This document shows positions 15,423 through 24,095 of a stretch of DNA of 64,000 bases, one piece after another. Origin of the DNA: UBA8231 sp036011085 (GTDB lineage Bacteria; Latescibacterota; UBA2968; UBA8231); the NCBI GenBank assembly GCA_036011085.1, contig DASCMS010000124.1:62001-126000 (forward strand), in the 5' to 3' direction. The notes under the pieces were generated by a model. It saw only the letters and a list, made by a program, of their open reading frames with translations, was not told the origin of the DNA and ran no database searches. Both the position numbers and the translations under genes were made by a program. Within the stretch, counting starts at the first letter, position 1. Each line of letters starts with the position of its first letter.

Positions 15423-18400
15423 GACTCCCCTGCTGCATCACGGGTACGCACCGTGGCACCGCGCGTCGGCGGCGGTCCCCGGCGCTGCAGACCCGTTGTC
15501 GGCAGCCGAATGGTGACGGTGGTACCACGACCCGGCTCGCTGTCGATCTCCAGCGTACCGGCATGCTTGCGCACAATGTTGTAGCTCAGCGACAGCCCCA
15601 TACCCATGGCGACGCGCCCCTCCTTGCTGGCGAAGGAGGGTTCGAAGATGTTGGCCAGACGGTCGGCCGGAATGCCCCGGCCGTCATCACCGAATTCGAT
15701 GCTCACGAAGCCCTCTTCGGCCCGCGTGCTGATCCGGATCTGTCCCGAATCACCTTCAAATGCCTGGCAGGCGTTGAGCAACAGGCTCATGTAGACCTGG
15801 TTGAGCTCCTGGGGATAGCAGTTCAGCGGCGGCAGTTCGCCATAGTCGCGCACGACCTTCACCCTGGCCCCGAACCGGGGCTCCATCAGCGTCAGAGCCG
15901 AATCGAGACCCTCGTGCACATCGACCCGTTCGTACTCGGCCCGGTCCAGATGGGTGAAGGTCTTCAGGCTGCCGACGATCCGACTCAGGCGCTCGATGGC
16001 CTCTGTCGTGGCCTGACTGTTGTCTCCCAGCGCCTTGAGCACACGGTCCAGGGTCTGCCCCTGCCGGACCTCATCGATACTCTTGCCCGCCCCCAGAACG
16101 TCCCGGATTCGGGCCAGGCCGCGGGCCGACACATCGGCAGCGCTCTTCACCGTACCCAGCGGTGTGTTCAGTTCGTGGGCGATGCCGGCCACCAGGTTGC
16201 CGAGAGCGGCCATCTTCTCCTGCACGATCATCTGGTTCTGCGTCTGCCGCAGTTCCGCCAGCGCCTCCTCCAACTCGCGGTTCTGCTCCTGCAGCGTCTG
16301 CGTGCGTTCCTGCACGCGCTGCTCGAGGGCGTCGATCTTCTCGTCCCGGGTATCCGGCGTAACCGTCAAGGTCAGTTCCGCCGGCATCGAATAGTTCAGA
16401 TCGCGGTCCACGGCGATGACCTGAAAGGTGTAGAGCCGCGGTGGCAGATCCTCGTACTCGACCCGCCGTTCGTTCGTGCTGCGCCAGTTCTCGTCGATGC
16501 CCTGCAGTCGGTAGCGGTAGACCATACTGCCCGGGCGGGTCCTGTAGTTCACACTGTTGAACTCGATAGCGGTCAGACCGGCGCTGGCTGGCACCATGAC
16601 CCCGGCGGTCAAGTCCTCGTAGCGGCGGTCGGCGACAACGGCCTGCACCGCCACCGGAGGCGGAGTCGGCTGGGGTTGCTGGAAGACGGTGAGTCCCGCC
16701 GTGGTCCCAAACCAGATCGTCCCGTCGGGTTCACTGTATATCGCCATCACGATGTGGTTGGCCAGACCATCCTCGGCGGTCAGCGTCTGAAACACCTCCC
16801 CGTCGAAACGACTGACCCCTCCCCACGTGGCCAGCCAGATGTATCCCATGGCATCGGTCATCAGTCGCAGGATCTGGCCGCTGGCCAGGCCGTCGGCCTG
16901 CGTGTACACGCGTGAGTCTCCATCGTGCCAGCGCCACAAGCCGCCGGTGGTTCCCGCCCACACCACGCCATCTCGGCCGATGGCGAGGCCGTGTACATGG
17001 TCGCTCGGAAGGTCGCCGTCCGCCTCGGTGTACAGGGTGAACGTGTCGCCGTCGATACACGTCAGCCCGGTCTCGGAGGCGATCCAGAGACGACCTGCGT
17101 CATCCTGCCGAATGGCGTTGATATCGTCCCCGGCGAGACCGTCGTCCGTCGTCCAGTGCCGATACGCGCCGCTGTCCGGATCCCGACGGGTGAGTCCGGC
17201 CTCGGTGCCCAGCCACAGGGCCCCGTCGGCGTCTTCGAACAGGCAGTACACCCGGTCATTGAGCAGACCATCCGCCGTCGTGATGGCGCGAAACCTGTTT
17301 CCCTCGCGCAGACCGAGCCCTGCCTGGGTGCCTACCCACAGTCGGTGCTGGCTGTCCTGAAGGATGGCAAACACCCGGGAGTCAGGCAGGCCGTCGCCCT
17401 CGTCGTAGCTGATGAGGGCCTCGCCGTCGAACTGGGTCAGACCCGACAACGTGCCGTACCACATGTGGCCGGCGACGTCCCGCAGGATGGCACGCATGTC
17501 GTTGCCGGCCAGGCCATCCTCTGCCGTGATCGTGGTAAAGCTCTGACTGTACTGGCTGACGCCGCCGAAGCTGCCGAACCACAGGTCGCCGGCGGCGTCC
17601 TCGAAGACGTCGGTAATCTGCCGGTTCACCAGGCCGTCATCGATGTCGTAGGTGATGAACTCGTCGCCGTCGAGGCAGCTGACGCCTCCCAAAGTCGCCA
17701 CCCAGATTCGGCCGTCCCGATCTTCGATCAGCGAGCGAACGACGTCGTGGCTCAGACCGTCCGCACGTCGGTACCGGCGCCAGTGGTCCGCGTCGAGCAG
17801 AACGAGTCCGTCGCCGGTCCCGAACCAAACACGGCTTTGACTGTCTACCAGGACGGCTTCGACCTCATCCATCGCGTCGCCGTCGACCTCGAGCCACTGC
17901 TCGATCTGGTTATTCCGCCAGTGCGCCACCCCCTTGGTACAGCCGATCCACAGTCCCCCCTCCCCATCGTTGGCCAGCGACACCAGTGCATGGGACTCGA
18001 GCCCGGGGAGGGCGACGGGCTGCAGCCGCCGGTCGTGATCATCGTAGACGGCCAGTCCGGTGGCATGGGCGACCCAGAGCTGCCCATCAGGACCGAGGAG
18101 CAGATCGTCTACGTCGATGTCCTGCAGGCCCTCTTCCACATCGATGGGCAGGAAACCGTTGCCGTCCCAGCAGCTGAGACCCACGGTCGTACCGAGCCAT
18201 TTCCGGCCCAGCCCATCCTCGGCGATCGCCCACACACGATCTCCGGTCAGGCCCTCTTCGATCCCCAGAGTTGTGATCGTATTGCCATCGTAGAGGGCGA
18301 CACCACACCCCCAGGTCCCCATCCACAGGTATCCATCCTGATCCTGGTGGAAACACAACACCGGTCCGGGCAGACCATTGGTGCCATCCAGGCTGCGCCA

Positions 18401-18448
18401 GGTGCCGCGGCGACGGATATGCCGACGATCACAGACGACCCGCTTCAT
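15419..18448 (-). CDS. reg_prop beta-propeller sensor histidine kinase, apparently soluble
   Basis: A 1009-residue kinase. Residues 15-590 hold 14 repeats of the reg_prop type (pattern DxxGxxWxGTxxGL), enough for two seven-bladed propellers. A Y_Y_Y domain follows (about 625-690, RYRLQGIDENW and LPPRLYTFQVIAVD), then a coiled coil (EQRVQERTQTLQEQNRELEE) and HisKA/HATPase: phospho-His in AGIAHELNTPLG, N-box QVYMSLLLNACQAF, GDDGRGIP, FEPSF and MGMGLSL. The usual hybrid two-component sensors of this type have a signal peptide and a membrane segment; I see neither, and no C-terminal receiver or AraC domain. It overlaps the genes on both sides by 4 bp inside a sugar-acid operon, so it probably senses a cytoplasmic intermediate (inference). 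Confidence 0.88.
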   Translation of the reverse strand: MKRVVCDRRHIRRRGTWRSLDGTNGLPGPVLCFHQDQDGYLWMGTWGCGVALYDGNTITTLGIEEGLTGDRVWAIAEDGLGRKWLGTTVGLSCWDGNGFLPIDVEEGLQDIDVDDLLLGPDGQLWVAHATGLAVYDDHDRRLQPVALPGLESHALVSLANDGEGGLWIGCTKGVAHWRNNQIEQWLEVDGDAMDEVEAVLVDSQSRVWFGTGDGLVLLDADHWRRYRRADGLSHDVVRSLIEDRDGRIWVATLGGVSCLDGDEFITYDIDDGLVNRQITDVFEDAAGDLWFGSFGGVSQYSQSFTTITAEDGLAGNDMRAILRDVAGHMWYGTLSGLTQFDGEALISYDEGDGLPDSRVFAILQDSQHRLWVGTQAGLGLREGNRFRAITTADGLLNDRVYCLFEDADGALWLGTEAGLTRRDPDSGAYRHWTTDDGLAGDDINAIRQDDAGRLWIASETGLTCIDGDTFTLYTEADGDLPSDHVHGLAIGRDGVVWAGTTGGLWRWHDGDSRVYTQADGLASGQILRLMTDAMGYIWLATWGGVSRFDGEVFQTLTAEDGLANHIVMAIYSEPDGTIWFGTTAGLTVFQQPQPTPPPVAVQAVVADRRYEDLTAGVMVPASAGLTAIEFNSVNYRTRPGSMVYRYRLQGIDENWRSTNERRVEYEDLPPRLYTFQVIAVDRDLNYSMPAELTLTVTPDTRDEKIDALEQRVQERTQTLQEQNRELEEALAELRQTQNQMIVQEKMAALGNLVAGIAHELNTPLGTVKSAADVSARGLARIRDVLGAGKSIDEVRQGQTLDRVLKALGDNSQATTEAIERLSRIVGSLKTFTHLDRAEYERVDVHEGLDSALTLMEPRFGARVKVVRDYGELPPLNCYPQELNQVYMSLLLNACQAFEGDSGQIRISTRAEEGFVSIEFGDDGRGIPADRLANIFEPSFASKEGRVAMGMGLSLSYNIVRKHAGTLEIDSEPGRGTTVTIRLPTTGLQRRGPPPTRGATVRTRDAAGES

Positions 18449-19281
18449 CTGTCGGTCTCGTCGGCTCCGAGTCGGTGGAGGATGGCCCGCAGTGCCGTGG
18501 TTGCCAGCGTGAAACGCTCCACGCCACCGCCGCCGTAGTCGGGGTCCTGCTCCTTCAGGTGAGGTTCGATGGACAGAAACCCGGAAAACCCGCGATTGAG
18601 AGCGGCGGCCAGCACCTGTTCGACATCGCCGTCACCCAGGCCGGCGGGCACAACACGTCCGGAATCGGCAACTGCGTCTTTGATGTGGAAATAGATCACG
18701 TGCGACGCCAGCAGATCCCAGCTTTGCATGGAATCGGCTCCGCACTGCACGAAGTTGGCCGGGTCAAAGGCCGCTTTCAGGTGCTCACTGCCGACGGTGG
18801 TGAGCAGGTCGAGACAACGCTCGGGGGTGTCGCCGTAGATGCCTTTCTCATTCTCGTGCACGAGCGTGACACCCGCCTCGGTCGCGGCCGCGGCCATACG
18901 TTGCAGCTGCGCCACGACGAGGTCACGAACTGCCGCCGGCTCCTCGGCCTCATGATAGAAGGAGAACAACCGCACGAAACGACAGTCGAACTGATCCGCA
19001 CGCTGCAGCGCCACCTGAAACCGTGCGAAGTGCTCCTCCAGGTCAGCCCGGATCTGCACCTTGCCGATAGGCGAGCCGATGCAGGACACCCTGATACCCG
19101 CGTCGCCGAGTTGCCCCCGAAACTCCTCGACCTCGGCGTCCGTCAGGTCGAGCACGTTCGTGCCGTTGACGCCCCGCAGCTCGAGGAACGAGACCCGGGC
19201 AGACTGCAACCCGGCGATCTGCTCACCGGCGTGTGCGGCGATCTCGTCGGCGAAGCCGGTGACAGCAACCGGACCGCTCAC
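18445..19281 (-). CDS. sugar phosphate isomerase/epimerase (TIM barrel)
   Basis: A 278-residue AP-endonuclease-2/xylose-isomerase-like barrel. GTG 19281 overlaps the upstream TGA as GTGA and begins VSGPVAVTGFADEIA; longer starts run into the upstream gene. Motifs are FLELRGVNGTNVLDLTD, RFVRLFSFYHE, LVHENEKGIYGDTPER (Glu ligand), AAFDPANFVQCG, YFHIKDAV (His) and LSIEPHL (Glu), a full divalent metal set for a sugar isomerase or epimerase. The substrate is unknown. It sits between the conserved unknown protein and the sensor kinase, both overlapping by 4 bp. Confidence 0.85.
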   Translation of the reverse strand: MSGPVAVTGFADEIAAHAGEQIAGLQSARVSFLELRGVNGTNVLDLTDAEVEEFRGQLGDAGIRVSCIGSPIGKVQIRADLEEHFARFQVALQRADQFDCRFVRLFSFYHEAEEPAAVRDLVVAQLQRMAAAATEAGVTLVHENEKGIYGDTPERCLDLLTTVGSEHLKAAFDPANFVQCGADSMQSWDLLASHVIYFHIKDAVADSGRVVPAGLGDGDVEQVLAAALNRGFSGFLSIEPHLKEQDPDYGGGGVERFTLATTALRAILHRLGADETDR

Positions 19282-20474
19282 GTGGTGGACTCCGGCGGAA
19301 ACGGCGCCAGACAGGCCCCCTCCGGCTCGGGTGCGGTGGGTCGCCACTTGAGTTCGTGATACGACCGATAGGGCAGCTCCAGCCACGGCGTCTCGATGCG
19401 GATGTGGCCTACATGGCGGGACGTCAGTGCAGCTTCGAGGACTCCGGATGTCAGCAGCGTGCGCTCCACCGGGTACTGCGACGCGCCGGTGATGAACATC
19501 TCCTCGACGTTCAGGCTCAGGTAGCTGAAGTGGGCGTAGGCTCCCTTCTCGCCGCCGTGGCCCTGACAGCGGAACCAGGTACCGTCGATCGAGTCATCCT
19601 CGTTCCGCGCCGCGTACGCCAGTTCGGTCAGGTAGCCATTCAGCATCAACACGGCGCCACGGAAATCGTCGGTGTATTCCACCAGGAACAGCGCCGGGTT
19701 CTCACAGTGGTTTTCCATGGCCCCGTCCGGTTTCGTTTCCACCGGAGCGCAGGCCGCCTCGGCAAGTTCCCGCCACCAGGCCCCTCTGGCTCCCTCCGAC
19801 CACACGGCCTCACCCTCGAGGCACGTCACGGCCTTCACGCCCGTTTCGCCACCGCGCCGTCTTTCGACCATGCACTGCAGAACCTCCAAGGTGTGAAAGC
19901 CGTAGATGTCGAGCCCGGAGAAACCGACGGCCACCGCCTCTTTCAACGGTGTCTCGAGATCGTGCTCCAGGAACGGCTTGCGCCAGGCCACCGGCAGCGA
20001 CGAACCGGCCATGAACGGTGCCTGCAGCTCGGCGGCACGATCAGCCATCCACCTGGCATCCTGCCAGCGCCACGACAGGTGTTTGTCGTTGAACACCGGC
20101 ACGCTGCGGCCACTGGTAGCCATGACGCCGGTGATCTGCTCCATGAAGTGACGCCGCGGGTAGAGCTGCTGCTGTTTCTCATTGAAGGGGTAGTCCCCGT
20201 GCTCGCCGATGAGGAGCACACCGTCGACGGCCAGCTGACTGCCGCCCAGGCACAACGCCGCCGGGATGCTGTCGTACACGGGAACGTCGAAGTCGGCGGC
20301 AATCTGCCGTCCCATGTCGTCATCGAACACGTGATCGAGATAGATGGAGGCGATCTGCGTTCGCGGTGCGACCATCCCATCGTCCGTAGGGAAGCCACGC
20401 AGCCACTTGCCAATGATGACATCGGCGTGTGACCCGGGTCGGTAGATGGAGATGATGGCAGCGATCTTCTTCAT
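19278..20474 (-). CDS. conserved protein with Gfo/Idh/MocA-like N-terminus, function unknown
   Basis: A protein of 398 residues from ATG 20474 (MKKIAAIISIYRPGSHADV). GTG 20504, in the same frame, has a better-placed ribosome site (AGAAGG) and is the alternative start. The N-terminal half looks like a dehydrogenase nucleotide fold: TQIASIYLDHV, FDVPVYDSIPAALCLGG and VDGVLLIGEHGDYPFNEK. Then come VFNDKHLSWRW, FMAGSSLPVAWRKP and LDIYGFHTLEVLQCMVERR. Similar proteins, annotated hypothetical, occur in planctomycetes and relatives as far as I recall. No typical catalytic EKP motif of Gfo/Idh oxidoreductases is visible. It is second in the sugar-acid operon. Confidence 0.75.
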   Translation of the reverse strand: MKKIAAIISIYRPGSHADVIIGKWLRGFPTDDGMVAPRTQIASIYLDHVFDDDMGRQIAADFDVPVYDSIPAALCLGGSQLAVDGVLLIGEHGDYPFNEKQQQLYPRRHFMEQITGVMATSGRSVPVFNDKHLSWRWQDARWMADRAAELQAPFMAGSSLPVAWRKPFLEHDLETPLKEAVAVGFSGLDIYGFHTLEVLQCMVERRRGGETGVKAVTCLEGEAVWSEGARGAWWRELAEAACAPVETKPDGAMENHCENPALFLVEYTDDFRGAVLMLNGYLTELAYAARNEDDSIDGTWFRCQGHGGEKGAYAHFSYLSLNVEEMFITGASQYPVERTLLTSGVLEAALTSRHVGHIRIETPWLELPYRSYHELKWRPTAPEPEGACLAPFPPESTT

Positions 20475-20514
20475 GGAAGCCTGATTCCCGGAAGCTTGCT
20501 TCACATGGCCTTCT

Positions 20515-21474
20515 TCAGCTCGCCGCCAGGGCGGCCAGCAGCGCCTTCAGATACCCTACCGAGTACGCCAGACCCTGATGTACGCCATCCATATCGCCCT
20601 CGATCTGCGGGATGTGGTCGGGATTGATGCAGCCGTCGAAGCCCACGTTGCGCAGCTCCTGCAGGACCTTGAAGAAATTGATGTCCCCGTCGTCGAGCAG
20701 GGTCTCCTCGAAAGCACCCGCCGTGGCCAGCGAGGCGCGGACATTTCGCATGTGCAGGGTGAACAGCCGTCCCTTGCGCCCGTAGTTGTGGATCTCGTCG
20801 AGGATCAGGGCGCTGCCGCCGGCTTCGGCTCGGGTGCCGCAGCAGTAGAGGTAGCCCACCTGCCGGCTGGGAAAAGCGTCAATGATGCGATGGTACCCGA
20901 GAGCCCCGAAGGGAGTGTCCACGTTCGGCGTGTCCGATGGATGCATGGCCAGCCGGATCTCCTTCTCCTCGGCAATGGGCACCAGCTTGCCATAAACGGT
21001 GAGGAAACGTTCCCACCAGCGATCGAGCTCGGCCTGTGTCGGCGTCGGGGCCGGGTCCTTCGTCATCCCCAGGCTCTCGCCGCGCGAGCGGTAGCCGCCG
21101 CGGTGCACGGCGCGGTAGCGGGTCATCAGCCAGGGGAAAGTGTCCCCTGTCACCCGTTGTCTGGCGATGGGGATACCGGCCTCGGCGAAGACCTCCAGGG
21201 CGCGACAGGTGTTGTCCAGCTCCCGCTGGGCCCCCGCCCCCTCCTTGATGAACTCGTCCGTCATGTCCGGTAGCGTCACACGATTGATGTCGAGGCCGAA
21301 GTCGCGGACGCGGCGGCGGACGGCCTTCACCTGATCGAGATCGGGGTAGCCCTGCTCCTGCACGCCGGGCCAGAAGCCTCCCTGGCCGAAGTCGAGGCAA
21401 TCGGCACCCAGCTGTACCATCTTGCGCAGGTAGCTGTCGGACATGTCGCCGTGCCACACAGAGATACGTATCAT
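20515..21474 (-). CDS. mannonate-dehydratase-like protein
   Basis: A 319-residue UxuA-like barrel, first gene of the minus-strand operon. ATG 21474 gives MIRISVWHGDMSDSYLRKMV. Conserved segments are LAMHPSDTPNVDTPFG, LYCCGTRAEAGG (Cys ligand region), LHMRNVRASLATAGAFEETLLDDGDINFF and INPDHIPQIEGDMDG. These match the mannonate dehydratase metal site (His, Cys, His, Asp) with local changes. It presumably acts on a hexonate or related acid. The last gene of the operon (12834-13832) is a diverged paralogue. The promoter should lie in the 68-bp gap to the divergent C45 gene. Confidence 0.8.
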   Translation of the reverse strand: MIRISVWHGDMSDSYLRKMVQLGADCLDFGQGGFWPGVQEQGYPDLDQVKAVRRRVRDFGLDINRVTLPDMTDEFIKEGAGAQRELDNTCRALEVFAEAGIPIARQRVTGDTFPWLMTRYRAVHRGGYRSRGESLGMTKDPAPTPTQAELDRWWERFLTVYGKLVPIAEEKEIRLAMHPSDTPNVDTPFGALGYHRIIDAFPSRQVGYLYCCGTRAEAGGSALILDEIHNYGRKGRLFTLHMRNVRASLATAGAFEETLLDDGDINFFKVLQELRNVGFDGCINPDHIPQIEGDMDGVHQGLAYSVGYLKALLAALAAS

Positions 21475-21542
21475 GTGAGTTTCAGTTTTCCGGGTTTGTG
21501 GAGTTGTGGCGAGTATAACGTTCCTATAAGTGAGCAACAAGA

Positions 21543-22634
21543 ATGCGCGTCATCGAGTGCTCGGGTGACCCGACTCGGATCGGTGAAGCCACCGGCGAGG
21601 CTCTGCGGGAGGAGATCGCCGAACATATCGCGCTGTTTCCAATGGGTCGCGGCGAGGAGTTCGACGCCCGGTTGCCCACCTTCCTCGCCACGCTCGATCG
21701 GCAGCTGCCGACAGTGCTGGAGGAGATGCGCGCCACGGCTCGCGGCGCAGGTGTCGATGAACGCGAAATCTTGCGGCTCAACCTGCCCCTCTATGCCGGC
21801 GAACTCGACCTGGAAGACTGCACCAACTTTGTCTTCTCCGGCGGGCCCGATGGCCCGATCTGGGGTAAGAACAACGATGGTTGCGAACCCCACCGTCCGG
21901 TCGTGGCCCGGTATGTGCGCCCGGATGCCGGCATTCCGCAGGTGACCTTCACCTTTGCCGGAATGGTGGCCACCACCGATGGCATGAACGCTGAAGGTGT
22001 GGCTGTGGGGCATTCGTCGGTAGGCAGCGTGTTTCAGCAGAGCGACCGCTTCACGCCGATCCGCCTGTGGGCGTACGAGATCATGTCGCGGGCCCGCACG
22101 ACGCCCGAGTTCATCAGGGGCATGTCGGAACAGCCATTGCGTGGCAAAGGCTACGCTGCTGTCGGCATCGATACGGCCGGCACGGCTGTCGGCATCGACG
22201 CCGCCTGTCCGCTGCTGCAGATTCGGCAACCAGCCGCGGGCTCGCTGGGACTACACGCCGTCAACTGCTACCAGCACCCGGCGTTGCTGCACGCCGACCG
22301 TCGACCACCAGAGGGCAAACTCGATGCCCACCAACGATGGCACCTGCTCGACCGGGTCCTGAACGCTGGCGACGGACCGTCCGCCGCGGACGATGTGTCG
22401 GATGGCTGCGGGGACCTTGCGGATGCGCCACTGCCAGAGCCGGCTGGCACGGACCTGTCCTTTGCCCGCGCTCTGCTTCACCACCACGGAGAGGCGGTCA
22501 GCCTGTGCCGGCATGGTGCTCCCCTCGGGTATCGAAGTGAGTATTCGATGATCGGCCTGCCCGCATCGCGCCGCCTGTTGTTCTGCGGCATGCATCCGTG
22601 CGAACATGACTACGAGGAGCTCGTCGTCCAGTGA
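21543..22634 (+). CDS. peptidase C45 / acyl-CoA:6-APA acyltransferase-like hydrolase
   Basis: A 363-residue Ntn-hydrolase of the C45 family. The opening CSGDPTRIGEATGEALREE and the conserved NLPLYAGELDLEDCTNF place the autocatalytic nucleophile at Cys93. FSGGPDGPIWGKNNDGCEP and MVATTDGMNAEGVAVGHSS are the substrate-pocket strands. Members cleave or transfer acyl groups on amides; the substrate cannot be told. The stop overlaps the start of the thioesterase gene as GTGA, so the two are translationally coupled. Confidence 0.82.
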   Translation: MRVIECSGDPTRIGEATGEALREEIAEHIALFPMGRGEEFDARLPTFLATLDRQLPTVLEEMRATARGAGVDEREILRLNLPLYAGELDLEDCTNFVFSGGPDGPIWGKNNDGCEPHRPVVARYVRPDAGIPQVTFTFAGMVATTDGMNAEGVAVGHSSVGSVFQQSDRFTPIRLWAYEIMSRARTTPEFIRGMSEQPLRGKGYAAVGIDTAGTAVGIDAACPLLQIRQPAAGSLGLHAVNCYQHPALLHADRRPPEGKLDAHQRWHLLDRVLNAGDGPSAADDVSDGCGDLADAPLPEPAGTDLSFARALLHHHGEAVSLCRHGAPLGYRSEYSMIGLPASRRLLFCGMHPCEHDYEELVVQ

Positions 22635-23065
22635 CGCCCACCAGGATTCGAAGACGCCGCCGTTCCGATTATGACGTCGAGATTGAGTTCGAGGTGCGCG
22701 ACTCGGAATGTGATCTGCAGGGCGTCGTCAATAATGCCGTCTACCAGACCTACTTCGAACACGCCCGGCACCAGTATCTCATCACCAACGGCCTCGACTT
22801 TGTCCGACTCCACGAGGCCGGATGCGACCTGGTGGTGACCCGCTCCGAGATCGACTACCTCGACTCGTTGCGCCCAGGCGACCGTTTCGTCGTCTCCTCA
22901 GCGGCAGGACGGGAGAGCCCGCTGCGCTTCGTCTTTGAGCAGGAGATCTTCCGCCTCCCTGACGACGAGCGCATCACGCGGGCGCGGTTCATCGGCACCG
23001 GGATCATTGACGGCAAACCGGGATTGCCAGATCAGTTGCTGGTATTGCTGGGTGATCCCCCTTAG
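22631..23065 (+). CDS. acyl-CoA thioesterase (4HBT hotdog fold)
   Basis: A 144-residue YbgC/FcbC-type thioesterase. The diagnostic stretch EVRDSECDLQGVVNNAVYQT plus YFEHARHQYL holds the active-site Asp and the hotdog helix. SEIDYLDSLRPGDRFVV is the following strand pair. It hydrolyses an acyl-CoA (or acyl-ACP) thioester. GTG 22631 overlaps the C45 stop; the arginine-rich first residues may mean that the functional start is slightly later. Pairing with an amide acyltransferase suggests removal or recycling of an acyl group (inference). Confidence 0.85.
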   Translation: MTPTRIRRRRRSDYDVEIEFEVRDSECDLQGVVNNAVYQTYFEHARHQYLITNGLDFVRLHEAGCDLVVTRSEIDYLDSLRPGDRFVVSSAAGRESPLRFVFEQEIFRLPDDERITRARFIGTGIIDGKPGLPDQLLVLLGDPP

Positions 23066-23102
23066 TGCAGCTCTGATCCCCTGTAGAACCCTGTTACCAA
23101 TC

Positions 23103-24077
23103 TCATCGATCCTCGAGCTCACGAATGACGTCTTCGGCTTGCTCAAGATCGTGTTGATCCTGAGTCAGTCGATTCCACGACACACGAGCCTTGGAAACGA
23201 AGAAGAAGACGCCGCTGTAGGCCAGCAACCAGGGGAGACATGACTGCTCCGTCGCGGTAAGGGCTGACTCGCGCCCCTCCTCGTAGGCCGCAAGGTACCG
23301 GGCCGTGATGTCACTCCAGACTCCGCCGCGCTTCGTCCACTCCTTCAACCAGTGGCTCGCGTATGCAAGGTCGTGGAGCAAGACACCCCGTTGCAGGAAG
23401 TCCAGGTCTATGATGCAGGCTGGCTGGTCGGCACGATACAGGACGTTCCAGAAGTGCAGGTCACCATGGACGACACCGACCGGCAAGTCTTCAAAGCGGG
23501 AGCCCACCGCCTGGCTGATACTTTGCACTGCAGAATCCACGCGCCTCATCAGCTTGAGATGGGCATCGCTCGTGCAGCCAATGCGTGACTGCTCGAGATA
23601 GCGGTCGAAGAGGCCCTCGTGCGGATGGTTCCCATAGTCCAGGGCGACCGGTGCACGGTCCTCGACTCCTCGTGCCAACCGGTGCATGGTTCCCAACCAG
23701 CTTCCGATCTTCACCCAAGCATCTGGCCCGACCTCGTTGTAGCCATCATTCTCGATGTAGGGCGCAACATCGACGCACCGATTGTCTATCATGGGCACGT
23801 CGCCGGTTGGTCGGAGTGGACTCACGACCTCTGCCTGTGAGGATACCGCCTTTGCCCATTCTCCGGCGAAGAGCACTTCCTCAGCCTGAGCCTCGGGTGC
23901 TCGAATCCGCAGGACCAGAAAACCAACGTCGGTCTCGGCTTTGTAGACCTCGGCATAGGTACCGCGCGCCAGCCATGAAATGGAACGAGACTGTACTCCA
24001 TAGGCCGCCAGGCACGGCTCAAGTTGAGCGATTCTGCGATCTGCCTCAGTCACTTCACAATCCTGTCGGCGAGCCAT
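23103..24077 (-). CDS. aminoglycoside/choline phosphotransferase-family kinase
   Basis: A 324-residue APH-fold kinase. The N-lobe contains ARGTYAEVYKAETDVGFLVLRI, the catalytic loop is VGVVHGDLHFWNVLY (Asp in HGD, Asn two residues after His) and the metal Asp is in ACIIDLDFLQ. This family phosphorylates small hydroxyl substrates such as homoserine, choline, sugars or antibiotics; nothing indicates a resistance role. It is the last gene of the sulfatase-esterase-kinase transcript, 18 bp after the esterase. The C-terminus converges on the thioesterase gene, 37 bp away. Confidence 0.8.
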   Translation of the reverse strand: MARRQDCEVTEADRRIAQLEPCLAAYGVQSRSISWLARGTYAEVYKAETDVGFLVLRIRAPEAQAEEVLFAGEWAKAVSSQAEVVSPLRPTGDVPMIDNRCVDVAPYIENDGYNEVGPDAWVKIGSWLGTMHRLARGVEDRAPVALDYGNHPHEGLFDRYLEQSRIGCTSDAHLKLMRRVDSAVQSISQAVGSRFEDLPVGVVHGDLHFWNVLYRADQPACIIDLDFLQRGVLLHDLAYASHWLKEWTKRGGVWSDITARYLAAYEEGRESALTATEQSCLPWLLAYSGVFFFVSKARVSWNRLTQDQHDLEQAEDVIRELEDR

Positions 24078-24095
24078 CTGCTCGCCCCGCTGTAC

